From the NCBI GenBank assembly GCA_037976565.1, contig CP137668.1:35788088-35852087 (forward strand): 64,000 nucleotides of DNA. The letters are read 5' to 3'. The notes beneath the pieces were generated by a model. That model saw nothing but the letters and a program-made list of their open reading frames with translations, was not told where the DNA came from and did no database searches. Source of the stretch: Mesocentrotus franciscanus (taxonomy: Eukaryota > Echinodermata > Echinoidea > Camarodonta > Strongylocentrotidae). A program made the position numbers and the translations under genes. This document shows positions 12,092 to 24,510 of this stretch, piece after piece (position 1 is the first letter of the stretch; every line of letters begins with the position of its first letter).

Positions 12092-12532
12092 TCAAATGTT
12101 TGGATAACTGTGACTACCTACTTCTTTCTCTCCCGCATCATCAGATGTGTTGTTGGCGGCTGCGGCTGCAGTTGTCAAGAGTCGCATCTTGTGGCGAAAG
12201 GAGAAAGATCTGTACCGCCTGCGCTTTTGGGAGGGCGGGATGAAGTAAAGTCGGAAGATGTTTTCCGGATTGGAGGACTGGGAGGACTGGACGTTTGGCA
12301 TGAAGGATGCCATTGGGAAAGTCTTTTTATCGTTAACGTGAGAACAAGAAAAAAAGTAATGTTTTGACAAATCAAATTGTCGGTTGCCGAGGATTTGGCC
12401 AGGGCGGGGTGGAGAAGCGAATCCACCTGGGCTTGTTGCCCCCACGGCAATGAGGCGTCTCTCTAACGCGAGGCTTGCGATCTGGGTCGCATGAGACTGC
12501 TTTATGGCAATGTTTTCAGAATAAAGATACAC
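12092..12532 (-). other. Ambiguous candidate coding locus, less AT-rich
   Basis: A minus-strand frame stays open for 146 codons and contains an ATG in good context (CCCAATGGCA) near 12313 followed by MASFMPNVQSSQSS and a basic stretch PPSQKRRRYR, ending near possible donors (GTAGGT, GTAGTC). On the plus strand a good acceptor (TCCCGCATCATCAG, ending 12144) leads into another plausible frame with VVKSRILWRKEKDLYRLRF, then a TAA that overlaps a possible donor (GAA|GTAAAGT). Sequence alone does not decide which strand, if either, is coding. It has more CpG than its surroundings and could instead be a conserved regulatory or promoter region. Confidence 0.2.
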
Positions 12533-12539
12533 CCACGTG

Positions 12540-15500
12540 ATTTGGTTAAATAAATCAAGGGGGTTTGGCGGCCTCTACCTCCCTGACATGTTGGTCTTAT
12601 GTATCGATGCAAATTAAAGGATCATTCTTTCATCTCCGCAAAAATTTGCTTGAAGAGAAATACGATGTTCCCAAACGTACAATGACTCTTGGCGAATGTC
12701 TCCCTCTACAGCAATAAGGATAGAATAATAATTTATAATTTGGTCAGTCTGCTTGCAGTCATTCCATGCCTCTTTTTTGTTGCGAAAAAAAAAGATGATC
12801 GAGTGGCTATAGACCAGAATCTTTGTCAGATAATTGCATTCATGTCATCTGTGGCAGAACCCGTCACTTGGGGTAGGGGATAGCATAAGAGATTACGATA
12901 TGCGATTCTTCCTCCAAGCTAAATCCGGTGTCCCCTTAAATCCCACATGATGGATAGCCGTTTGCGCTGCAAAAACAACATGTACCACGCTCGCTGTAAT
13001 CACTCTCAAAAAGACCGGTGGTGTTTTGATGAAATCTCCAAGGAATTAAAACAATATATCACAGGTGCAAGCAAGAACTTGTATTCATGCCAATGGCCAA
13101 ATTGAATTTGTAGTCGTCCCAAACAGCGGCGAGGAGCGTGACGAACTATTCGGCGGGAATGTTTTCACGACTTCTGGAGGAAATAAAGAGAGCATGGCTC
13201 AGTCCGACAGCTTTGATGACATTTTCCTCAGGCAAGATGGGAAACTCTGCAATGCAAATTGTTGCTATCATCTATCTCCATGGGGAGAGAAAGAGAGACC
13301 GAGAAAAAAGGAAAGAGATAGAGAGACTGATAGAGATAATGAGAGAGAGATAGAGAATGAATTATTGTGGTATGACAATCAATGCTCTACTTTTCTGTTT
13401 GGATCATTCTATATCCGTTTCTCACTGACAGACATGTCACGCATAGCACTATCCTCTACATCCTCACAACGACCTCATTGTTCTCACAGTCTTACGATAC
13501 TCGATACGTTGATCGTGGTGCTCAAAAATAGGCTTGTGTCTAAATAAAGACATCCAAATAAGTGCATCAGTGATGAAAGAAGAAACATTGAATTATTCCG
13601 TCTCTGGTTGCAGACGATTTACCGCCTTCGTGTCACCTATGAATAATTGGCACTAATTCTCGCTAACTGCAGCTCACATACAAGCCAGTATCGGATATCA
13701 CCCTTGCACATCTTCTTGCCGAAGCCTTCCGTTCACAGGTGGTTTACTAGATTGCTAATAATCCAAAGGAGAAAGTTACGCCTTCTCAGTTTCGCCCTTT
13801 GCTGTCTCCTTTGTATTGGTAAGAGATTGCTCCCCGGGGGAGTTCGGGTTGACCGATTGTGCGGACAGGCGAGTGTGACAGCATGGATGGGGGGCACAGC
13901 CTCATAGTTTGGCAATTAAAACATGTCAAAATGTAATGTGAGGATACTTTGAGAAACCAGTCTGCAGATGTCATCTTCACAGCATCATAGGAACACCTTG
14001 CTGTTTGCTATCCAACTCACAGTGATCGCTTCTTATATTCATCCAAGACAAACAGTCCTGCATCTCAATATGCTCATCAAGACAGCTACAAGATCCAATC
14101 TGCATTATATATGATAAACATATATCCTATACTGGTTGGAAGAAGAGTTATTCATCTTAGTTAATGTCACTCCAAGCAAGTGGATTGCAGCATCGAGTGT
14201 GCTGCAAAAATAACCGCTTCTCCATAGCAACAATGCAGACCCATGATGACATTTTGCGGTAGATAATACATCTACTGTTTCCTAATCTCAGACAGAATGC
14301 GACATAGAGTATTAGTTGCCAAAGGAAATCTGCTTCGCAAAAAAAGATGAGGCTCATTAATTCCAGACTGCGTGAAAAAAAAGAACAAATCAATGATGAT
14401 GGAGGATCAAGTCTTTTAGTTCACCCCTGTCTCAGCCTCTGAGAGCCCAAAAGAGATTAGTTGGATTGTCCAAGCATAGATAATACACCTTTCTTTTCTC
14501 CGTCTGAAGAGGGGGGATTACCAGTACGCATCCAAAATCGTCTCTCCACTACATTCACCATGTAAATGTCAAGCACACATGCTTTTTCTCTCATCTCGTT
14601 CTCCTCCAGTTACCAATAATACATAGTGCCATCCTCTGCAAAATGGGATTACGAGTTGTTGTTTTTTTCCCCTCTTTATGTCCGTGGCTTAATATCCCCT
14701 CCACAGCCACGAGCGCAGACTCTGGGGCTTTTAGGGTGAATGATAACGTTGGATAAAAATTCATCCCCGAAATCAGGCTAGCAGAAAATTGCTCACCAAT
14801 TGCAGAGACGATGGAAAGGTTGGTAAATGTAAATTCACCTGGAGGGAAGTATGAACTATGAAGTATATATATACCACGCATAGATGAGAATAACTAGGAT
14901 GGTGAATTAGTCAGATGAGCGTCGGAAGGAGAAAGGGGTGAGAGCACAAGGCGTGACAAACTCTGCTAATGGCTGCTCATGGGGTTATACAGAGCATGTT
15001 CCCTACAGCTCTCTCCTACCCCTCACCGGTCCCTCTAACATTCCGGATCTAAAAAAAGAGATGTTGAGGGGGGTAGGGTTGCAGGATGGCCGTCGCCTCT
15101 GGTGTGCAAACGTGTTCCAAATGGCAGGCAAGCATAGCGGGATAAATTGAATCAAGAGAAGCCAGCCTACAGGTCGCAGTCGGGCAGAGTACAACAAACA
15201 CCTCTACCTCATCAACAACATCCACCTCACAGCATCTCAAGAGAGAGAGAGAGATGGAGTTCCATAAAAAAGAAAGACCACATCCCCAAGCTACAACCCC
15301 ACCTTGGCCACCTTACGTATCGCCCCAGCCATATATTATCGATAATTGAGTTAATTTAGTGGCATGGGCATAGACGTGAGATAATGTGTGCCTCCACTCA
15401 TTGAGGTGGCGAGGAGTTCTACTCGGCCAAGTTTCACCTCGGTCTAGGCTTTTTGGTTTTGTTTTGTTTTTATTTTCTGTGGCCGCTGAAGATGAGTATC

Positions 15501-15790
15501 TGAGAGGGGAGGAGATAATAATGCGTAGGCAATCATTTGTTGACATTAGCATATTGCTATTTGATTGCACTTAGCAGTGTGGTTGCTATCCGAATCCTCC
15601 TTCCTTTCTCCCTCTCTATCAATGTTCCTCTTAAAACTACCAGTATAGAGTATTATCAGGCAAATGATATTACATATAGACTTGAAAGAGCCACCATGCT
15701 AGTTCTATCACACACAAACACATACACACACACAGACTTAATTATATCACCACAAGCCCTAATAAAACACAGACGAACATTTATGGTGTT
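12540..15790. other. Moderate-GC region without a firm gene
   Basis: Less AT-rich than its neighbours, with several 60-160 codon frames on both strands (for example plus 13065-13547 and minus 14591-14881), none with two good splice borders. A GA-rich stretch lies at about 13283-13355. Could be promoter, untranslated or conserved non-coding DNA. Confidence 0.4.
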
Positions 15791-15797
15791 CTCACTC

Positions 15798-16010
15798 CAT
15801 CTCTCACTCTCTCTCTCTCGTTCTCTGTCTCTCTCTATCCATCCCTTTCTCTCTCCATCTCTGTCTCTCTCTATCCATCTCTTTCTCTCTCTCTTTCTCT
15901 CTCTCTCTCCTGAATCTCTCTCCATCTCTTTCTTTATCTCTCTTTCCCTCTGTTTCTATCCATTTCTCTTTTCATCTCTCTCTCTCTCCCTCTCTTTCTC
16001 ATCCTCATTA
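15798..16010. repeat. CT-rich microsatellite
   Basis: Plus-strand pyrimidine tract of (CT)n interrupted by CATC and TATC. Frames through it are low complexity. Confidence 0.9.
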
Positions 16011-16224
16011 CTCAATGTTTCCCTTGTTTCTAATAGAAATGCACAAACAATAAGATACAGGATGTGCTATTAAACTGTGAATATCCTACTCTCATGCAAG
16101 GAAGTTGAAATTCCTTTCACGAAAATTGCTCTGAATTTAGTCGACCATATCTAGTGTGGTACTCAACAGGTTCAACTAAAAGCAGTTCGTCCTCATGGGG
16201 AAATTAAAAGAGGAATGGACCATG

Positions 16225-16350
16225 GGAGAGAGAGGGAGAGAGAGAGAGAGGGGGAAGAGAGAGAGGGGGGAAGAGAGAGAGAGGGGAAGAGAGAGAGAGA
16301 GGGGAGGGAAGAGACAGGAGGGAAGAGACAGGGAAGGAGGAGAGGGGAGA
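16225..16350. repeat. GA-rich microsatellite
   Basis: (GA)n with GGGGGAAG interruptions, purine on the plus strand, about 215 bp after the CT tract ending at 16010, so the two are inversely complementary. Confidence 0.9.
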
Positions 16351-17376
16351 GATAAGGAGATGAGTTGAAGACAGCACTTTGAGAGAAGAAAAAAAAAAGA
16401 AAACGAAAAGAAAACCCAAATAGAAGTAGATGGATTAACAGAAAAGGAGAAAGAGAGAGGAGCATTAATTATGAGTAAATACAGAAAAAGCATTTTCTTA
16501 AACATCTATGTATCATATTGCTACTGCTTCTGAAAATAACTCCTTGCTGTCATGCTGTCACAGATCTGGCTTTTGAAAATTATATGATCCCTAATTTACC
16601 GGAGAAGGGATGAGGTAAATTGAGATCATGCAAATATCATTTTTGTTTGCCTTCAAGCTCAATGTTTGCCTATTCATCCATTAGAAAGGAAAATTGCATG
16701 TCAAATACAAACACCTCATAGTTGAAATTTGAAATATTCATGACATGCTCCAACAAACAGACTTTATAAACTAAGTTACTTCTTTCTGAAAGTTGAATAG
16801 TAGCTTAATGCAAATTTTGACATTTTAACAAAATATCCAAACAAGGTCGGATGGGGCTCCAAGCTGTTTTTGATGAATAAATCTTTGAGCAAAGTGATGT
16901 ATCGTATTCAGTCGTTCATAGTCATTTTAATCCCCAACCTAGCTATTCTTAAAATCCATGCATAACGAACTTCATCTTTGCCTGCAGCACTTGCCAAATG
17001 TTTTCCATCCAGGGAGCCATACTTAGACAAGGGCTTATAACATCTTCGCTACTTATACATTTTCTTTCATCCATGAGAGCTCTAAAACAAAATTAGCAAT
17101 CAATTCACTGCAAACGGTCAAATAAACGGCTAGATCATGAGCTCTAAGTGTTGGCTATTTTTACATCACTCAAAGTAACGTGATCTAATTACACGATGAA
17201 GGCAATTAGCAACGTCTTAAGGTAGAAAAAAAGGTTGGCTCTTTCAAGCTCCTTTGAGTAGAGAGAAGATATGCTCTTAACTAATGTAAGATTCAATTCA
17301 GATACATCAAAGAGTTACCTTGCTAATGCAACAAGCTCAGAAAATGTAAAATAAGATTTCATTCCGGCTAATCGTA

Positions 17377-17384
17377 TGACGTCA
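17377..17384. promoter_or_regulatory. CRE palindrome TGACGTCA
   Basis: Perfect 8-bp cAMP-response-element-type site for CREB/ATF bZIP proteins; occupancy is unknown. Confidence 0.35.
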
Positions 17385-17592
17385 AAGGAGGAGTTTGCAT
17401 AAGCAAGATGAATAATGTCATTCACCTGCATTTAGGCATCTTGTGGATTGTGAATCTTGTGAACTACAAATAACTTGGTTGCCAAATTCACTCCTGCTAT
17501 ACCTATTTGAAGACTAAAAAGAAAGATAACACAGGGTAAAATGTAGGAACATGTTGGAAATGAAGAAAAAAACAGTCTCCAACAGTCCAGAC

Positions 17593-17744
17593 CTGGGCCC
17601 CATTTCACAAAACTTGTCATCAGAGACAAATTACGGTTTTTGTTATAAGCTACTGAAATCCTTGCTTCTGATTGGTTATCAGCAGATTTGTCACTGATTT
17701 CTGTCATTTGTCATAGAAAAAATGCTTTGTGAAACGGGTCCCTG
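17593..17744. mobile_element. Short MITE with GGGCCC...TTTCACAAA ends
   Basis: Left end CTGGGCCCCATTTCACAAAA pairs with the reverse complement of the right end, CAGGGACCCGTTTCACAAAG. No coding capacity. Its 5' part recurs, truncated, at 48128-48196. Confidence 0.8.
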
Positions 17745-18018
17745 ATCTGTTTGATCAAGAGGTTAATATCTAAAGTAGACAGGGTTAAACATGTTTTTTT
17801 TTTTTAAATCATGGTTAGGATCAAAGAATTGACCTACTGTCATCAAGAGGTTAACATCTAAAGAAGATAAGATTTCAAATTGTACCAATGGTACTAAAGG
17901 TCATTAAATTGAAAAATGTCTTTTCTCACCACGAATCTGCCATCTATAGTACAGGGCATTTTAGGCCAAATGTGGCATTAGTCAAGGTCATGGAACAGCC
18001 CTTTGTCATCAGTAGCTT

Positions 18019-18336
18019 AAAGCCCCTCTAAAGTGTTGGGAGCCCCAAATTCGCCAACAATTTGATGGCAAAATTCCACTTAAACTGTATCATAATGTGA
18101 AAGAGGGTGTCATTTAAGATACACTTCTGCAAAGATTTCCCCCCCCCAAAAAAAAAAATGTGTGTGAAGACAAATATTGATAAAAGAATACATAATTTGG
18201 GTTTTCTGTTGTATGCAGAAAACCTAAATTTTGTATTCTTTCATCAATATTCGACCTCAAACACATTTGTTTTGAAAATCCTTTCAGAAATTTTGCCATC
18301 AAATTTTGGGGGCTCCCAACACTTTAGAGGGGCTTT
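18019..18336. mobile_element. 318-bp palindromic MITE
   Basis: The terminal arms AAAGCCCCTCTAAAGTGTTG / CAACACTTTAGAGGGGCTTT match perfectly and continue for about 50 bp. The interior ('gataaaagaatacataattt' against 'aaattttgtattctttcatc') also pairs, so the whole element folds back. A C8A11 run lies near 18140-18159. Confidence 0.9.
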
Positions 18337-19760
18337 GATATCTAAGTGAGATAGAACACAGGTGGTAAAGATCATATCATTGACCTTTCTTATCAGGAGC
18401 ATGACGCTAAGACAAATGTATATAAAAGGTCAAATACATCAGCTTCCAAGTCATAAGGGCTGGTAAGCTAGTTAAATTAACTTTCCATTGCTGCATCAAT
18501 AGTTTTTAATTTAAATGCTGACTAATATAACATTACAATTAGGACCAGGCTTCTATAGCTATTCAAGAATCCTTGTTCGACCCGATAAAGTTGTCCTACC
18601 CCTTCCTTCATTACTTTGTATTTCTCATCATTCATGCTTTTCCTACCGTGTCACTTTTTCCCGGTTCAAGTCATGTCCATTAACCTAAAACTATCCACCT
18701 AACACTTGTAGTTTCTAAGGAACACATCATCTAGAAGGGGAACTCATTAATTAATTTTCACATCTATGAACAATAAACCTGATACCATAGCATTCATTTC
18801 CACCATTGGTACCTAGGGAATTATCCATTTAAAAGGCACACATTGAATCTTTCAAAATCCCTACAACCGGTACCAAACGGGTTAATTTCTTCAAGAGTGA
18901 CAGCAATTTTGCTCCCGACACTTTTCTCGAGCAGACAGATGATGGAGCAACAACAATCTAAGGAGCTGCTCAATAATTCAACATCCCTCGGCCAATGACA
19001 CTGTCTCCCATCGACCCCTGGTCTCTAATCCTACCAGCGAGCGTTCTGAGTTGTCGTCGTATCTCATTAGAGGCTCACGAGACAGGCACCATCTTCAGCT
19101 CCTACAGAGCAAGTTTGTCTGAATCGTGATGAATAGGTGCAATGGCAGACAGAAATCTAATTACATTGATCAAACACATACAGAGATTGCAAGATCAATC
19201 TAGATTTGCCGTTATTTATAGATGGCAATCATGCAGTTATGAACACTTAATTACATCTATAAATGGTAGAAAATACAAATGGAGCTCACTATGACTGGGC
19301 CGGGGTGAAAAAGATACAATAAAAATCAATAAAGGCATTTATACACATCACTAGTCATCAAGGATGAAAACACTAGCTAAAATGTGAAATTGTACATCAA
19401 TGAAAAACATAAATAGGTAAAGAACAAAAAATAATTTTGTAAATTTCTAAAATATAAATATAACAAACGAAGGAAGGACAGTGAAAGATAAAGGGAAATA
19501 ATGATCCCCCTCCCCCAAAGGTAAAAAAAAAGTATACACAACAATATGCCAAGAATAATAAGTTTAAATTGAAGAATCTATACGGGCCAGACAGTTGGGA
19601 TCCTTTAATATCAATCACAGGTTTATTTATGTAATATGCCAGAGGGCTTTTTGCCTTCCTATATCACTTTGTTGCAATTCCCTGTACCAACAAATTCCTC
19701 ACCATCAATTCTTTGCTCTTCATAACCCCAATTTAGTCTCAGATTCAAACCCTGTCTTAC

Positions 19761-19810
19761 CGACCCCAAATAACAGACAAAACAAGTTAAATGAGTAATG
19801 ATGTCGAATT
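19761..19810 (-). CDS. Weak candidate exon
   Basis: On the minus strand a strong acceptor (CGATTGTTTCTTTTAG) and a good donor (GTAAGACAG) enclose 50 nt open in two frames (FDIITHLTCFVCYLGS in phase 1-0, or IRHHYSFNLFCLLFGV in phase 2-1). Splice signals are good, but the peptide gives no family clue and such pairs also arise by chance. Confidence 0.22.
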
Positions 19811-20187
19811 CTAAAAGAAACAATCGATATTCATATTTGACAGCATCTTCTCTCAAAAGGAAGAGTTATGCAGTGGGAGTCACCAGATGTGTATCTTTAT
19901 GTTGGAATATCTTTTTATTTTCTGCCCTGAAAATAGAGTCTAACATCAATCTATAAATATCTGTACAAAATAATGAAGCCAGTTTCTAAAATGCTGATTG
20001 CAGTAAAAGGTCAGAGGTGCAGTATGAGGTAATACAAACTTTTTTATTTTTATATATTTAGACTATTTTTGGACAGCTTTGCAGTATACAACATTTTTAC
20101 AGATGACTATAATAGACAGTCAAAAAAGATTCTCTAAATGAAGCAGAAATACATCTCCTATTAAAACAGAATAAGGTGTTAACTCAC

Positions 20188-20221
20188 ATACGTTTATCAA
20201 CAGATGACTGTTCCATATCCA
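20188..20221 (-). CDS. Weak candidate micro-exon
   Basis: Minus strand, 34 nt between a good acceptor (CCCCCCATCTAATCTACAG) and donor GTGAGTTAA. The frame reads DMEQSSVDKR flanked by split codons (phase 1-2). Too short to assign. Confidence 0.2.
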
Positions 20222-21188
20222 CTGTAGATTAGATGGGGGGCAAAGATGAAATATGCATACTGCCCTTTCCAATTTTACTTACCATTTCAAAATCTAATAC
20301 ATAAAGGACTGGCGTCTGGAATACTCATGATGTAATATGTCTCTGATCCACACAATGTTTATCACCATCACGACCAACATCCACAAACCAGCCAAGGGGA
20401 AAAGCAACAGTTGGCATGGCCGGGAAAATATCTAATACCCCTCTTCCCCTATAAAAATTGTGTCCTATATTTGATAAATTATTTTTTAAAAAATATTGCA
20501 AATGAATATCACACATGAAATCATAGTCAGCCAACACCTGTCATATCTATTCAAATATTAACAATTTGACCCTATTTTGTGATAATTTCACCCTTTTACA
20601 CCAAAATTAATGATTGGACAATTTTGTGGCGGATATCTCATGTCTGCAAATGTTATTTCATCCTCAGTGAAGATTCTTAAAGATTCATACAAATTTAATA
20701 TGATCATCACTTTGATAAAGCTTTCATCCTTCATTTTGTTGCATCATCTACACAACTGCGCATTATTTTTCAAGGCAATCTCCTTGATCTAAATGTGTGT
20801 TCTCCGTATGACAATCAATGGATGGGCTTTTTGATTAGTATAGATACAGCACAAAGCTCTTTTGTGCAATCAGTAGACAGCATCATAAAAAAAAGACAGA
20901 CAAAATGATACATGGGTAAACAGAAAAAATATCAAATTGGAATCCCGGTGCTCGTTGGAAATATTACCCTCATCAAATTGACTATGCTAATTACGCTTCA
21001 TCAAATTGGCTACAGTGCACTCGGTACACTGGCTGCAATCTGATTGGCTGGTAGGGAATGTTTCATTAAATTAGCTCTCTGACATAATGTGATGGGAAAG
21101 GTGAACTCTAGATGGTATGTCTGTCCCCCTAGGAGGTACATGGACATGAAATTAGAAATGATGTATTTTAATAAACCCCTCTATCTCT

Positions 21189-21393
21189 TGCTTTCTTTCT
21201 CTCTCTCTCTCTCTCTCTCTATCCATTTCTCTTTGTCTCTGTCTCTGCATGTCTGTCTCTCTCTCCATCTCTCTCTCTATCTCTCTTTTCATCTCTCTCT
21301 CTCATTATCTCTTTTTCTGTCTTTCTCCCTTCCCACCTCTCCCCACCCCCTCCCGCCCCTCTATCTCTCTCTCTCTCTCTCTCTCTCTAACTT
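21189..21393. repeat. CT-rich microsatellite
   Basis: Two (CT)n blocks joined by CATC and CTGT variants; the plus-strand frame through it is low complexity. Confidence 0.9.
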
Positions 21394-22365
21394 TCCCCGA
21401 CAGTAGTTTTCCTAAAGGAATTTAATGGCAATTATAAATAAAGTATTAAATCTCTCTAATCTTCTCTCTGCTTCAGCCTCTCTTCCTCCCACACACAACG
21501 TAGTCTGGAACACACAATAATTTTTTTTTTTTTTGTAGATCATATCATATATTTTAGTACATTCTTTACTGTAAAAAAATGTATGCAATTAATAAAACAA
21601 AACATATGCAACCTAATTCTACTCATGATAGTGCATGCAAGTAATTAACAACATATAGAATATAACACCAATACAAAAACAAGTATCAGTAACAGAATAC
21701 AAACCAGGGTTTAGAATACATAAATCAAAATTGCTGGGGGTTTTCTCCAAAGGTTGTATTTGCTTTTAAAATTTAGCTAAATGTACATCCTAAAAACCAG
21801 ACAAAGGGTTACAAAGGATTTTATGAAATGATTTGAGAGCTTCATTATAACAATTGACATTTCTTTATTTGCAAAAATATCCAAGCAGACAGCTTATGAC
21901 TATTGACAGGGAAACAAAGTCATCAGTCATGTTTAAATTATATAAATAGCTTTTAAAAATTCCATGCGCTTCTTAAATTGAATTTTGATTTCCATCTATC
22001 TTTACAAAATGGGAGACAGGGGATATTTCATTTCCTCACACTTACAGGAAAAAAGTAAATTAAATGACATTTGTAAGATAAAATTTTAGAATATGTACTT
22101 TTTAATCATATTTATTTTCCTGTTATGTATTTTTTCCATTTTATTTCTTCAAAATTCTTTTACGGGTATTTTGTACTTTTCAAAACAAATATATTTTCCT
22201 TTTCCCCATTTGTATTCTCTATCTTGCATTTCTTTTTCATCAAAACCCTGAAGTTTCCTGCAGTTTGATTGTAAATGTACAAGTTTCCTTCCTGTTACAG
22301 TGTTGCATAATAAAGACCACAATACAAATTGACACATTGATTTTTTTAAACAAGACATTTCACTT

Positions 22366-22405
22366 ACCTGTTTTATACATCAGCAGTGAAGATTTGCATG
22401 AGAGA
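22366..22405 (-). other. Possible recursive (zero-exon) splice site
   Basis: On the minus strand a long pyrimidine stretch (about 22390-22435) and a branch-point-like TGCTGAT precede AAAACAG, which is followed at once by GTAAGTG. The junction lies between 22368 and 22367. AG directly followed by a consensus donor is the known arrangement of ratchet points that split very long introns, and the site lies between minus-strand exon candidates. It could also be chance. Confidence 0.25.
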
Positions 22406-23777
22406 AAAGCAGAAAAAGAGAGAAAGAACAAAAATATATTAGTATCCTCATTTATCAACAGAACAGCGTTATTTATTGCATGACAAACACAAAACCTTTA
22501 CTCATTAGGTGGTCTGTCGGCATCGACAGATCACCTATTGTTTTTGTCAGAATTTTCTTTCTTTATTTATTTATTCTTTATTTTTATTTATTTCTACCCC
22601 CTTTTTTGTTCCGAGGATAACTCAAGATCGGTTTTGTCAATTTCTTTCAATTTTGGCACAGTCATGGGTCATAGTCATGAGACGTGATAGGAACATTTTC
22701 AAGGTCATCAAGTCTTCATGACGTCATCCAGGCGCCATTTTGTGTTTTTTTTGGTACTTTCAACTCATGATCATATCTTCATAACGGAAAGTCATTTCTC
22801 ATTCATATTTATCATGATCAAGGTCAATATCCGTCCGGTCAATTTCAGGTCAAAAACGCGCGCATGATACGTCCGCGTCAGCGCGCGCAAAATTTCAAAA
22901 TGCTCCAAATCGTCTCAAATTCATTTTGGATACGTTTCAGGCCATTTTAAGCATTTCGCAAAAACGCGCACACGCACATGCGCGCGTTTTCGCGCGTAAC
23001 ACCATTACACAACATAAAATCGCCATTTTTTTCTTTCATGATATTTCCCATATTTTTTCAAACAATTTGATACCATGTTTATCTCTTATTGACCATTAAT
23101 AACAAGATGAGCGTCCATTCAATATAAATGTCCGTGCGCGCGAGCTCTTGTAATACATAGCATATATGGGCAAAAACATGCCTATACAAAATTCATTGTA
23201 ACTCTTCAGAATGGATGGGAACTCCCAATTTTTTTCATATTTGGATAGATTATGAGTCGGAGATATGATTTCATGTCTCATTTGACCCTCAATTAACTCA
23301 TGACGTCATCATAATGGCCTCCGAACTCAAAATTTCAATTTGCATATTATGACGTCAGCATATTTTGGAAAATTGATTGTATCTCTGTAAATATTGATCG
23401 ATTTTCTTCCAAATTTTGATATGTTCTAGCTGAGACAATTCTCTACAAATGCAGTCACCACGATTTTTCATTTTGACAAAGGCATCATGGCGTATTTTTG
23501 CGATTAAAGGAGGCATGTCAATTTTTCACATTTTGCGTGTATTCTCTATGGGACATGACTTTTTCTCAAAACTGGATTCTACATTCCGTCTTTCGCGAGC
23601 AATATCTCCGTCGTTTTAGTTTTGTTTTTGCTGAGCTTTGAGTATGTTGTAGCTGAGACAATAAGCTATCACAAGTGTGCCCTTTATTTTTCGATCAGAT
23701 GCCGGGATCATGCTCATATTTCACTTGCAAAGTGGGATTTGAGAATTCCATTTTCCGTTCACGTGTAATGTCTATGT

Positions 23778-23850
23778 GGATTATTTTGGTATAGTGGTCA
23801 TAGCACTTGCCTCCCATTCCGGCGACCCAAGTTCGATTCCTGGTGGGTCA
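23778..23850 (+). pseudogene. tRNA-Gly(CCC)-like relic with Pol III boxes
   Basis: TGGTATAGTGG matches the A box and AGTTCGATTCC nearly matches the B box. The anticodon-loop region CTCCCATT and the following GCGACCC resemble tRNA-Gly(CCC). The acceptor stem does not pair, so it is not a working tRNA. A run of 13 T follows, which would act as a Pol III terminator. A SINE head or a captured tRNA pseudogene is likely. Confidence 0.65.
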
Positions 23851-24170
23851 TTTTTTTTTTTTTGCCGTCGTTTTAAATTTGATTTTATGATCTTCTTCGA
23901 CTATTATAACATATTATCATATACAATCACAAACAATGTAATAAAATGCCTAATTTTGCGTGTTATATCTATGGGAGAAGAATGTCAATCGTTTGAGTAC
24001 AACCCTATGGGAAATCTGGTATTAAACCTAATATAGGGTGTATCTCCCAACTCTGCTACAATATCAAATCACCTTGCTAGTCTCCTTCCCAGACGTTTTT
24101 ACTTTTTCCAGTTATTCAGCCCAAGGTATATGCATGTTTACGTCTCTCCCGTGGACATAGAATTGTTTAC

Positions 24171-24510
24171 TTGTCTATACTTCTCTCTTTCTCTATATTA
24201 AATTCTATTTATGCTGGATATATTGAATGCATCGTTCTCCATTGCATCTCTCTCTTTCTCCTCTCTCTTGCTCTGTTTCCCTTCTCCTCTCTTATTTTGC
24301 CCCTCTCCTTCTCTTGCTCTGTCTCTGCATATATATCTCTCTCTACTCTTTTACCCTCTCCCTCTCTCTCTGCCTCCCTCTACCTCGACCTCTTGCCTTG
24401 CCTCCCTCTTATTCTCTTGCTCTGTCTCCCTCTGCCTCTGCCCTTCTCTTTTTCTTCTCTCTCACCCTCTACCTCTTCCGCCTGCTCTGGTTCTCGTTCT
24501 CCTTCTATTA
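24171..24510. repeat. CT-rich microsatellite inside the Helentron-like element
   Basis: Pyrimidine-rich plus strand with CTCTCT and CCTCTGCCT variants. Three overlapping frames here are low complexity. Confidence 0.9.
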
